Source: Paucidesulfovibrio longus DSM 6739
GTDB taxonomy: Bacteria > Desulfobacterota > Desulfovibrionia > Desulfovibrionales > Desulfovibrionaceae
Reading direction: 5' to 3'
Assembly (NCBI RefSeq): GCF_000420485.1
Contig: NZ_ATVA01000012.1
Location: 248,001-312,000, forward strand
DNA: 64,000 nt
Shown: positions 35,304 to 42,425 of the stretch, in pieces
Layout: each line of letters begins with the position of its first letter
Position numbering within the stretch: position 1 is the first letter of the stretch
Program-made: the position numbers and the translations under genes
Notes under the pieces: generated by a model
What the model was told of the DNA's origin: nothing
What the model saw: the letters and a program-made list of their open reading frames with translations, nothing else
Databases searched by the model: none

Positions 35304-35377
35304 CCAGGCCCGCCGGGAAGCCCGGCGAACCCTGGCTCGTGGCCTGAGCATCGATAGGCGAGGCGGTGTACCTATCG
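35304..35377 (+). promoter_or_regulatory. Structured leader region upstream of cytochrome c553 (two strong hairpins)
   Basis: The 446-bp gap between rplM and the cytochrome gene has no full-size gene. Two hairpins face the cytochrome: a long one built from CCAGG (35304-35308), CGCCGGG (35311-35317), CCCGGCG (35321-35327) and CCTGG (35331-35335), and a second one with CGATAGG (35352-35358) and CCTATCG (35371-35377). Neither is followed by a T-run, so they are not simple terminators. A regulatory leader is inferred. A weaker repeat (GCAGGAG with CTCCTGC) lies at 35140-35160. Confidence 0.45.
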
Positions 35378-35401
35378 GCATTGTGAATAGGGGGTAGAAG
35401 G

Positions 35402-35542
35402 ATGAAAAAGAAATCAGGACTTGTCTGCAAAGGCAAGTTTCTGTTATCCCTGGTCCTAATAGGAGGATTTTATGAAACGTATCCTTATCGTGCTTTCGTT
35501 GGCTGTGTTTTTGGGAGCCGGCATGGCGGCCTTTGCCGCTGA
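35402..35542 (+). CDS. Possible 46-codon leader ORF overlapping the start of the cytochrome c553 gene
   Basis: This short reading frame starts MKKKSGLVCKGKF and continues LLSLVLIGGF, then runs out of frame through the first 24 codons of cytochrome c553. GAAGG precedes its ATG. The basic-hydrophobic start resembles a signal sequence but the rest (YPYRAFVGCVFGSRHGG) does not resemble a protein product. It may be a translated leader that couples to the cytochrome, or chance. No independent support exists. Confidence 0.25.
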   Translation: MKKKSGLVCKGKFLLSLVLIGGFYETYPYRAFVGCVFGSRHGGLCR

Positions 35543-35771
35543 CGGCGAGACCCTGTACACCCGCTGCAAGGGCTGCCACGGCGCGGACGGCTCCAAGCCT
35601 CAGGACGGAATGGTCATCAAGGGCAAGAGTTCCGAGGAACTGGAAAAGGCCATGCTCGGCTACAAGGCCGGCACCTTCGGCGGGGAAAAGAAGGCCATCA
35701 TGGTCTCCCAGATGAGCCGCCTTTCCGATGCGGACATCAAGACCCTGGCCGACTACATGGCCGGATTCTAG
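35472..35771 (+). CDS. Cytochrome c553-like monoheme class I cytochrome c
   Basis: The protein has 99 residues, about 80 after the signal peptide (cleavage near AAFAAD). It has one heme-binding CKGCH and a distal methionine near SQMSRLSD, as in Desulfovibrio cytochrome c553. ADYMAGF ends the last helix. AGGAGG precedes the ATG. It heads the oxygen-reductase operon and is the likely electron donor to subunit II, as I recall for D. vulgaris. The protein is periplasmic. Confidence 0.92.
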   Translation: MKRILIVLSLAVFLGAGMAAFAADGETLYTRCKGCHGADGSKPQDGMVIKGKSSEELEKAMLGYKAGTFGGEKKAIMVSQMSRLSDADIKTLADYMAGF

Positions 35772-35775
35772 AATC

Positions 35776-36819
35776 GTGTACGGAAACGGAAAAGCGGCGG
35801 TTGCGGCGTTTGTCGCAGCCGCCGCGCTGACACTCGCAGCGTTCGCCGGGGGCTCTCCCGCCCTGGCGCAGGACACCGCTCCGGCCATGGAGCGGCACGA
35901 GGGCATGGAGTCCGGTCACGCCGCCGCGCCCGGATCTTCCGAATCCCCCGGAACCATGGACATGGGGCAGACGTCGGCCGCCGACGGGCACGGCGAAGTG
36001 GCCGCTCCCGGCACGGATGCGCAGCCTCAAGGCATGGAAGCGCACGAAGGCATGGACGGGCACGAGAGCATGCCCGAGATGGACGGGCAGATGCCCGCCC
36101 ACGTGCACCCGACCGAATCGCCAGCGGATGTGGGCGTGACCGAGCACCTCGGCGAATTTCTGCCCGAGGGCATCCTCTTCACGGACAGCCACGGCAACCA
36201 GGTGGATCTGCGCCACGTCATCGACAAGCCCACCATCATCGCGCCCGTGTATTTCAATTGTCCCACGGTCTGCAACCTGCTGCAAAGCTCGCTGGCCCGC
36301 TCCCTGCCGCAGGTCGGCCTGAAGCCCGGCACGGAGTATCAGGTGCTCTCCGTCAGCTTCGACGAGCTGGACACGCCGGAAATCGCCGCGCGCAAGAAGA
36401 AGCAGTACATGGCCGCCATGCAGGGCAATTTCCCGGACCAGGCCTGGCGGTTCCTCGTGGGCGACATGCAGAACATCCGCGCCTTCACCGACGCCATCGG
36501 CTTCGGATTCCGGCGGCTGGACCGCGATTTCGCCCATCCCGTGATCCTGGTGGCTGTCTCGCCCCAGGGCCGCATCGTGCGCTACCTCTACGGCAACGCC
36601 TTCATGCCCTTCGACCTGGCCATGGCCGCGACGGAAGCCGCCGAGGGCAAGGTGGGCCTTTCCGTGAAGCGCGTGCTCTCCTTCTGCTTCTCCTACGACC
36701 CCGAAGGCAGGCAATACACCTTCAACATCATGCGCGTGGCCGGCAGCGCCGTGCTCATAGGGCTGGGCATCCTGGCGCTGGCCCTGTTCTTCGGCGGCAA
36801 GAAGCGGAAGCGAAACTAG
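35776..36819 (+). CDS. Sco1/SenC-type copper chaperone with His/Met-rich insert and C-terminal membrane anchor
   Basis: The protein has 347 residues. A signal peptide (cleavage near ALAQ) is followed by about 80 residues rich in His and Met (for example HEGMDGHESMPEMDGQM, roughly residues 38-112), a likely copper-binding stretch. The thioredoxin-like Sco domain has CPTVC (Cys162, Cys166) and a copper-ligand histidine in DFAHPV (His254). A membrane helix lies at about 323-340 with a basic end, so it is anchored at its C-terminus. The GTG start lies 4 bp past the cytochrome stop. It should deliver copper to CuA of subunit II. Confidence 0.88.
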   Translation: MYGNGKAAVAAFVAAAALTLAAFAGGSPALAQDTAPAMERHEGMESGHAAAPGSSESPGTMDMGQTSAADGHGEVAAPGTDAQPQGMEAHEGMDGHESMPEMDGQMPAHVHPTESPADVGVTEHLGEFLPEGILFTDSHGNQVDLRHVIDKPTIIAPVYFNCPTVCNLLQSSLARSLPQVGLKPGTEYQVLSVSFDELDTPEIAARKKKQYMAAMQGNFPDQAWRFLVGDMQNIRAFTDAIGFGFRRLDRDFAHPVILVAVSPQGRIVRYLYGNAFMPFDLAMAATEAAEGKVGLSVKRVLSFCFSYDPEGRQYTFNIMRVAGSAVLIGLGILALALFFGGKKRKRN

Positions 36820-36851
36820 AACCGGACAAGCGGATTTTTTCGGAGAACGCG

Positions 36852-38516
36852 ATGACCCAGGCAACCACGTCCTTTCTCGACCCGCCCGCCGGAGCCGGAT
36901 TCGCCGGCCGGGTGGCCGCGTGGATCTTCTCCACGGACCATAAGCGCATCGGACTGCTCTATTTCTACTGCATCGCGGCCATGTTCGCGGTGGGAGTCGT
37001 GCTCGGCCTGCTCATCCGCCTGGAGCTGATCGCTCCGGGCGCGACCATCATGGGCCAGCAGACCTACAACGCCGTATTCACGCTGCACGGCGTGGTCATG
37101 ATCTTCATGGTCGTGATCCCCAGCATTCCCGCCTCCCTGGGCAACATCTTCATGCCCATACAGATCGGCGCGGAAGACGTCGCCTTTCCCCGGCTGAACC
37201 TTTTCTCCTGGTGGCTCTACATCGCCGGGGCAGCCCTGGCCGTGATGTCGCTCTTCACCGGAGACGGGCCGCCGGACACGGGCTGGACGTTCTACGTGCC
37301 CTTTTCCCAGGTCACGACCACCAACGTGAACCTCGCGGTGCTGGCCGTGTTCATTCTCGGCTTCTCCTCAATTCTCACGGGCCTGAACTTCATCATCACC
37401 ATCCATCGGCTGCGGGCCGAGGGCATGACCTGGGGACGGCTGACCCTGTTCGTCTGGTCGCTCTACGCCACGGCCTGGATTCAGCTCCTGGCCACTCCCG
37501 TGCTGGGCATCACGGCCCTGCTCATCGTGGCCGAGCGCTTCCTGGGCATGGGCCTGTTCGACCCGGCGCGCGGCGGCGACCCGATCCTCTACCAGCACCT
37601 TTTCTGGATCTATTCGCATCCGGCGGTCTACATCATGATCCTTCCGGCCATGGGCGCGATTTCCGACATCCTGCCCGTGTTCTGCCGCAAGCACATCTTC
37701 GGCTACAACGCCATCGCCTTCTCCAGCCTGGGCATCGCCATGGCGGGCTCCCTGGTCTGGGCGCACCACATGTTCACCTCCGGCATGAGCGACACCGCCG
37801 TGATGGTCTTTTCGCTGCTGACCTTCATCGTGGCCATCCCCTCGGCGGTGAAGGTCTTCAACTGGGTGGCGACCATGTACAAGGGCTCCATCGCCCCGGA
37901 GCCGCCGCTCTGGTACGCCATGGCCTTCATCGTGCTCTTTTCCATGGGCGGGCTCACGGGCCTCGTGCTCGGCTCGGCCGGAACGGACATCCACGTGCAC
38001 GACACCTATTTCGTGGTCGCGCATTTCCATTACGTCATCTTCGGCGGCACGGGCTTCGGCATGTTCGCGGCCCTGCACTACTGGCTGCCCAAGGTCTACG
38101 GCAGGATGTACAACAAGTTCTGGGCCAACGTGGCCTGCTTCATCCTTTTCGCGGGCTTCCATCTGCTCTATTTCCCCATGTTCCTGCTCGGCCTGAACGG
38201 CATGCCGCGCCGCTACTACGACTACCTGCCGCAGTACACGGACCTGCACGTGCTCTCCACCGTGGGTTCCTGGATCGTGGCCGTGGGCCTGGTCCTCATG
38301 GTCGCGAACCTCGTGGCGGGGATGCGCAAGGGCCGCCGCGTCGGCGACAACCCCTGGGGCGGAGCGTCCCTGGAGTGGACGATTCCCTCGCCGCCGCCCA
38401 CGGAGAACTTCCTCGAGGAACCCGTGGTCACGCACGGACCCTACGACTACGAGGGCATCGAGCCGGAAGAGGCGAGCATGCGCGCGCCCGTCGCGCCGGG
38501 GGAGGGCAGGCCATGA
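36852..38516 (+). CDS. Heme-copper oxygen reductase subunit I (A2-like)
   Basis: The protein has 554 residues and about 12 membrane helices. Heme and copper ligands are visible: His79 in FTLHG, His256 and Tyr260 of YSHPAVY, HH at 305-306 (WAHHMFTSG), and His391/His393 in VVAHFHYV. In place of the HPEVY glutamate of classic A1 oxidases there is YSHPAVY, the Tyr-Ser pattern of A2-type (caa3-like) enzymes. GGAG precedes the ATG. It catalyses oxygen reduction to water with proton pumping. The final 40 residues are cytoplasmic and charged. Confidence 0.95.
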   Translation: MTQATTSFLDPPAGAGFAGRVAAWIFSTDHKRIGLLYFYCIAAMFAVGVVLGLLIRLELIAPGATIMGQQTYNAVFTLHGVVMIFMVVIPSIPASLGNIFMPIQIGAEDVAFPRLNLFSWWLYIAGAALAVMSLFTGDGPPDTGWTFYVPFSQVTTTNVNLAVLAVFILGFSSILTGLNFIITIHRLRAEGMTWGRLTLFVWSLYATAWIQLLATPVLGITALLIVAERFLGMGLFDPARGGDPILYQHLFWIYSHPAVYIMILPAMGAISDILPVFCRKHIFGYNAIAFSSLGIAMAGSLVWAHHMFTSGMSDTAVMVFSLLTFIVAIPSAVKVFNWVATMYKGSIAPEPPLWYAMAFIVLFSMGGLTGLVLGSAGTDIHVHDTYFVVAHFHYVIFGGTGFGMFAALHYWLPKVYGRMYNKFWANVACFILFAGFHLLYFPMFLLGLNGMPRRYYDYLPQYTDLHVLSTVGSWIVAVGLVLMVANLVAGMRKGRRVGDNPWGGASLEWTIPSPPPTENFLEEPVVTHGPYDYEGIEPEEASMRAPVAPGEGRP

Positions 38517-39109
38517 ACGCGCCGCACAAGGATCCGGTCGGCGCCCGCATGGGCATGTGGCTCTTCCTGTTCACGGAGCTGCTGCTCTTCGGCGGGCTCT
38601 TCGTGCTCTATTCGGCCTACCTGCACCGCTACCCGCTGGAGTTTCACCATGCGGCCAAGGAGCTTTCCCGCGTGTTCGGCACGGCCAACACCGCCGTGCT
38701 GCTGATCTCCAGCTTCTGCGTGGCCGCGTCGGTCTCGGCGCTGCGATACGGCAAAGTCGTGCTCGCGCGGCGGCTGATATTGCTGACCATGGCCCTGGCC
38801 CTGGTCTTCCTGGTGAACAAGTTCTTCGAGTGGAGCATCAAATTCGAGCATGGCCTCTATCCGGGCGGGCACGAACTGGCCGAACGCGAACTGGGGCAGC
38901 AGGTCTTTTTCGCGCTCTATTTCGCCATGACCGGGCTGCACGGCCTGCATGTGGTCATCGGCATGAGCGTGCTCGGCTGGGTCTACAGCCTCACGGGCAA
39001 GAAGATCCTGCCGGGCGAGCCCGTGGCCCTGGAAAACGCCGGGCTCTACTGGCATCTCGTGGACCTGATCTGGATTTATCTCTTCCCGCTCTTCTATCTC
39101 GTGACCTAG
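38513..39109 (+). CDS. Heme-copper oxygen reductase subunit III
   Basis: The protein has 198 residues with five membrane helices. GMWLFLFTELLLFGGLF at the start, the middle FFALYFAMTGLHGLHVVIG and YWHLVDLIWIYLFPLFYL at the end are the signatures of the five-helix subunit III of bacterial caa3/bo3-type enzymes. The ATG overlaps the subunit I stop by 4 bp. Its role is structural, supporting stability and proton uptake of subunit I. Confidence 0.94.
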   Translation: MNAPHKDPVGARMGMWLFLFTELLLFGGLFVLYSAYLHRYPLEFHHAAKELSRVFGTANTAVLLISSFCVAASVSALRYGKVVLARRLILLTMALALVFLVNKFFEWSIKFEHGLYPGGHELAERELGQQVFFALYFAMTGLHGLHVVIGMSVLGWVYSLTGKKILPGEPVALENAGLYWHLVDLIWIYLFPLFYLVT

Positions 39110-39181
39110 GGGACGGACGAGGGCGGAACCATCGGGAACCACGACCGCACGCGGGAAAGCCCCGCGGCAGGGAGCAAGAAC

Positions 39182-39466
39182 ATGCATACATCCGACGAGC
39201 ATATCTCCAGCTACAAGGCCCTGGCGCTGGTTCTGGCCGCGCTTCTGGTCCTGACCGGGCTTACGGTCTGGATCTCCGGCATCAATTTCGGATTTCTCAA
39301 CGTGGTGGTGGCCATGACCATCGCCAGCACCAAGGCCGCGCTCGTGGTCTTTTTCTTCATGCATCTCAAGTACGAGGCGTTCGGTCTGAAGATGATGGTG
39401 CTTGCCGCCTTCGTGGTCCTGGCCATCTTCATGGGCTTCACCTTCTTCGACGTGGCGTACAGGTAG
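39182..39466 (+). CDS. Heme-copper oxygen reductase subunit IV (small membrane subunit)
   Basis: The protein has 94 residues and three membrane helices. HISSYKALALVLAALLVLTGLT and the middle TIASTKAALVVFFFMHLKYE match the small COX4-type (prokaryotic) subunit. It follows subunit III by 72 bp and precedes subunit II by 6 bp. Small subunits like this stabilise the complex. Confidence 0.88.
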   Translation: MHTSDEHISSYKALALVLAALLVLTGLTVWISGINFGFLNVVVAMTIASTKAALVVFFFMHLKYEAFGLKMMVLAAFVVLAIFMGFTFFDVAYR

Positions 39467-39472
39467 GCGAAC

Positions 39473-40693
39473 ATGTATCCACAGGTAATCAACGCGGTTC
39501 AGCAGGTCGACCAGGCCTTCATGATCATTTTCGGCATTTCCATCGTCCTGCTCGTGGGCATCGTCGGGGCCATGCTCTGGTTCGTCTGGCGCTACCAGCG
39601 GAAAAAGCACCCGCAGGCGGCGGACATCAAGGGCAACGGGCTGCTGGAAGCGGTCTGGTTCGTGCTGCCCACGTTCATCGTCCTGGGCATGTTCTACTTC
39701 GGCTGGACCAGCTATGAGGCGCTGCGCTCGGTCCCGGCGGACGCCATGCAGGTGGAGGTCACGGGCCGGATGTGGTCCTGGGCCTTCGAATATCCCAACG
39801 GCAAGCGTTCCGCCGAGCTGGTCGTGCCCGTGGGCCAGGCCGTGAAGCTGGAGATGACCTCCACGGACGTGATCCACAGCTTCTACGTGCCAGCGTTCCG
39901 CATCAAGGTGGACACCGTGCCGGGCATGATGACCTACGCCTGGTTCCGGCCTGAGGAAGAAGGCGAATTCGACATCCTCTGCGCGGAATATTGCGGGCTG
40001 AAGCACGCGAACATGCTTTCCGTGGTCCGCTCCGTGTCCCACGACGAGTTCGAGAAGTGGTATGCGGGCGCGGCCCCAGCAGCCGCCCAGGGCGGTCCCG
40101 ATCCCGTGGCCGTGTTCGAGGGACAGGGCTGCACGGGCTGCCACAGCCTGGACGGCTCCGATCAGGTCGGCCCCACCCTGAAGAACATCTGGCACCGCGA
40201 GGTGGAGGTCGTGGAAGCGGACGGCAAGAAGCGGCAGATGGTGGCGGACGAAGCCTATCTGCGGCGAGCCATCCTGGAGCCGGGTGCCGAGGTGGTCGAG
40301 GGCTACGACGACATCATGCCGTCCTATGAAGGACAGGTTTCCGACGACGAGCTGCGTGCCATGCTCAATTGGATGAAGGGCGCTGCCGCTCCGGCCCCGC
40401 CGCGCGGCAGGGACGTCGCCGAGAACGAAGGCTGCCTCTCCTGCCACTCCACGGACGGCACCGTCATCGCCGGGCCGAGCTTCAAGGGGCTGGCCGGGAG
40501 CGACGTGGACGTGCTCGAAGACGGAAAGGAGAAGCAGATCAAGGCGGACGCGGAATATCTCAAGGAATCCATCGTCAAGCCGGAAGAGATGATCCGCAAA
40601 GGCTTCGATCCCATGATGCCCGCCTACGACTACCTGGACCCCAAGGACGTGGACGCCCTGGTGGAATACATCGAAAGCCTGGGGAGCGAATAG
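39473..40693 (+). CDS. Heme-copper oxygen reductase subunit II with CuA and two fused c-type heme domains
   Basis: The protein has 406 residues. Two N-terminal helices (about 16-40 and 60-80) are followed by the CuA cupredoxin domain: His135 in STDVIHSFYVP, then CAEYCGLKHANM with Cys170, Cys174, His178 and Met181. Two class I cytochrome c domains follow with CTGCH (220-224) and CLSCH (321-325). The segments after each heme (VEVVEADGKKRQM and VDVLEDGKEKQI) align, so the domains arose by tandem duplication. Electrons should pass from cytochrome c553 through both hemes to CuA. There is no cleavable signal sequence. Confidence 0.95.
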   Translation: MYPQVINAVQQVDQAFMIIFGISIVLLVGIVGAMLWFVWRYQRKKHPQAADIKGNGLLEAVWFVLPTFIVLGMFYFGWTSYEALRSVPADAMQVEVTGRMWSWAFEYPNGKRSAELVVPVGQAVKLEMTSTDVIHSFYVPAFRIKVDTVPGMMTYAWFRPEEEGEFDILCAEYCGLKHANMLSVVRSVSHDEFEKWYAGAAPAAAQGGPDPVAVFEGQGCTGCHSLDGSDQVGPTLKNIWHREVEVVEADGKKRQMVADEAYLRRAILEPGAEVVEGYDDIMPSYEGQVSDDELRAMLNWMKGAAAPAPPRGRDVAENEGCLSCHSTDGTVIAGPSFKGLAGSDVDVLEDGKEKQIKADAEYLKESIVKPEEMIRKGFDPMMPAYDYLDPKDVDALVEYIESLGSE

Positions 40694-41562
40694 TGGCTTT
40701 CGGGGTTCTCTCGGCTGCGGGGCAATTGCTGCGGCCCCGCATCGGGATCATGGCCGGGCTTTCCACGGGCATCGGCGCGCTCCTGGCCAAGGCGGACGCG
40801 CCCACGGCCATGGCCGCCGCAGGCGCGGGCTTTCTGCTCTGCGCGGCCTGCTCCGTGCTCAACCAGGTCCAGGAGCGCCGCATCGATGCGCGCATGGCCC
40901 GCACCGCTTCCCGCCCCCTGGCCTCTGGCGCGCTGGCGCCCGGATGGGGCCTGGCCCTGGGCTTCGCGCTTCTGGCCCTGGCCGTGTGGGTTTCCTTCCG
41001 CATGGGCGGGCTTGCCGCAGCCCTGGTGCCCCTGCTGACGGCGCTGCTCTACAACGGGCTGTACACGCCGCTGAAGCGCGTCTCGCCCCATGCCGTGCTG
41101 CTGGGGGCCGTGCCGGGCGCGCTGCCTCCCGTGTTCGGCTGGCTGCTGGCGAACGGCCCGATCCATCCGGCCCGGTCGCCGAGCATCTGGGCGCTCTTCG
41201 CGGTCTATTACCTCTGGCAGGCTCCCCATTTCTGGACGCTGGCCGAGCGCCGACGCGACGACTACGCCCGCGCCGGGCTGGCCGTGGCCCCCCTGGCGCT
41301 GCGGCCGGGGCGCTACCCGCTCGTGCACGCCTTCTGGACGGCCGCCTTCCTGCTGGGCCTGGCGGCCAGCGCCGTGCTGGGGGTGGTGGAAAGCGGACCG
41401 TTGCGCTATGCTCTGCTCGCGCTGGCCTTGATTTCCGGGCTGGCCGCCGTGGCCGATGTCTTGCCGGGAGCGCGGCGGAGCGGCGCACCGGGAGGTTTTC
41501 GGCTCGCGGACGCGGCCATGCTCGCCTTTCTGGGCCTGATCTGCCTCGACGCCCTGCACTGA
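40693..41562 (+). CDS. ctaB: Heme O synthase (protoheme IX farnesyltransferase, UbiA family)
   Basis: The protein has 289 residues with seven to nine membrane helices. The prenyl-diphosphate-binding motif begins NQVQERRIDARMARTASRPL; the first aspartate of the common NxxxD is replaced by Glu, while the second (ID) and the MxRTxxRPL tail are normal. YNGLYTPLKR, AVLLGAVPGALPP and YYLWQAPHFW are heme O synthase marks. The GTG start overlaps the subunit II stop by one base. No heme A synthase gene is in the window, which fits an o-type heme in the active site. Confidence 0.9.
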   Translation: MAFGVLSAAGQLLRPRIGIMAGLSTGIGALLAKADAPTAMAAAGAGFLLCAACSVLNQVQERRIDARMARTASRPLASGALAPGWGLALGFALLALAVWVSFRMGGLAAALVPLLTALLYNGLYTPLKRVSPHAVLLGAVPGALPPVFGWLLANGPIHPARSPSIWALFAVYYLWQAPHFWTLAERRRDDYARAGLAVAPLALRPGRYPLVHAFWTAAFLLGLAASAVLGVVESGPLRYALLALALISGLAAVADVLPGARRSGAPGGFRLADAAMLAFLGLICLDALH

Positions 41563-41607
41563 TACGACGGACTAGAAAACACCAAGATCGCCAGGGGGCA
41601 CGAATCC

Positions 41608-42030
41608 ATGCTCTGGATACATCCCGTCATACAGCTCTTGGGAATACTCTTCGCGATCCTGGCCCTGCGTCTGGGCTGGAAGCGATACTGCGCCGTGCAC
41701 CTGGGCCGCAAGTGCATGTTTCCCTGGAAAGAACACGTCCAGTGGGGCCAGCTTGCCGAAGGCTTCTGGCTCGGCGGGCTCACCCTCGGCATCTGGGCCG
41801 CGCGCTGGACCTGGCGCGGCTACGGCGTCACGGGCGCGCATTTCTGGCTCGGCCTCGCCATGGGCGCGTTGATCCTCTTTTCCTTCATTTCCGGCACGGT
41901 CATGGACAAGGTCAAGAAGAAGCGTACCACCCTGCCCAGGCTGCACGGCTTTGCGGGCTTCACGCTCATGGCCCTGGCCCTGGCGGAACTCGTCACCGGC
42001 TCGCTCGTGCTTGCCCGGCTGTTTTTCTGA
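41608..42030 (+). CDS. DUF4079-like membrane protein, last gene of the oxidase operon
   Basis: The protein has 140 residues and four predicted helices with histidines near the membrane ends (IHPVIQLLGILFAILAL, HFWLGLAMGALILFSF, LHGFAGFTLMALALAEL). This resembles DUF4079/cytochrome b561-like small proteins. It begins 45 bp after ctaB, preceded by a G-rich site, and is followed by the operon's terminator-like palindrome. A part in oxidase assembly or electron transfer is inferred from position alone. Confidence 0.7.
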   Translation: MLWIHPVIQLLGILFAILALRLGWKRYCAVHLGRKCMFPWKEHVQWGQLAEGFWLGGLTLGIWAARWTWRGYGVTGAHFWLGLAMGALILFSFISGTVMDKVKKKRTTLPRLHGFAGFTLMALALAELVTGSLVLARLFF

Positions 42031-42044
42031 GCGAATCAATCGGT

Positions 42045-42072
42045 GGGAACCCTTTCTGCAGAAAGGGTTCCC
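42045..42072. terminator. Perfect 28-nt palindrome after the oxidase operon
   Basis: Positions 42045-42072 are completely self-complementary (centre CTGCAG). It lies 15 bp past the DUF4079 stop and is followed by a C-rich tract rather than T. It can act as transcription stop or mRNA 3' stabiliser, and has the look of a dispersed palindromic element. Confidence 0.65.
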
Positions 42073-42104
42073 CCGTACCCCCCTCCCAAAGACCGTTCGT
42101 CGGC

Positions 42105-42327
42105 GAAGCGCCTTGCGGCGCTTCCGCGGGTGTCCTTCGCACTGGAACCAGCTGCGCAGCCAGTGGAGAAAACGCTCTCGTGATTGGCAGGATCAAAAAC
42201 GAACACGCGCTGGGAAGGATCAGCGCAAACGAATCTGACCTGGGGAGCCCCTTACGCGCCGAAGCGCGGATGCGCAGCATCGAGCTTCGGCGCAGAAAGG
42301 GAGTCCAGAGGGCCGCGGGCCCTCTGG
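42105..42327. repeat. Palindrome-rich non-coding block between the oxidase operon and alaS
   Basis: The 395-bp gap 42031-42425 holds no supportable gene. Besides the flanking palindrome and terminator it contains GAAGCGCC (42105-42112) with GGCGCTTC (42117-42124), GCGCCGAAGC (42256-42265) with GCTTCGGCGC (42284-42293), and CCAGAGGGCC (42305-42314) with GGCCCTCTGG (42318-42327). Such clusters of strong hairpins look like repeated extragenic palindromes. Confidence 0.55.
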
Positions 42328-42368
42328 CCGCCGGAGGCCTGCCTTTTCTTCCCGATCCCGGCCACGCA

Positions 42369-42402
42369 AAAGCGCCCTGATCCGTGCGGACCAGGGCGCT
42401 TT
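42369..42402 (-). terminator. Terminator of alaS
   Basis: An 11-bp perfect stem (42369-42379 with 42392-42402) with a 12-nt loop, followed on the minus strand by TTTTGCGTGG. It lies 23 bp past the alaS stop. Confidence 0.8.
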
Positions 42403-42425
42403 GCATTGCGATGTTCGGCTTGGGC

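Noticed and set aside
35340-35400. Possible GEMM-type (cyclic dinucleotide) riboswitch before cytochrome c553
   Set aside because: The second hairpin faintly recalls a GEMM helix, but the conserved first-helix sequence of that class (CACGCACAGGGCAAAC) is not present upstream. Kept only as an unnamed structured leader.
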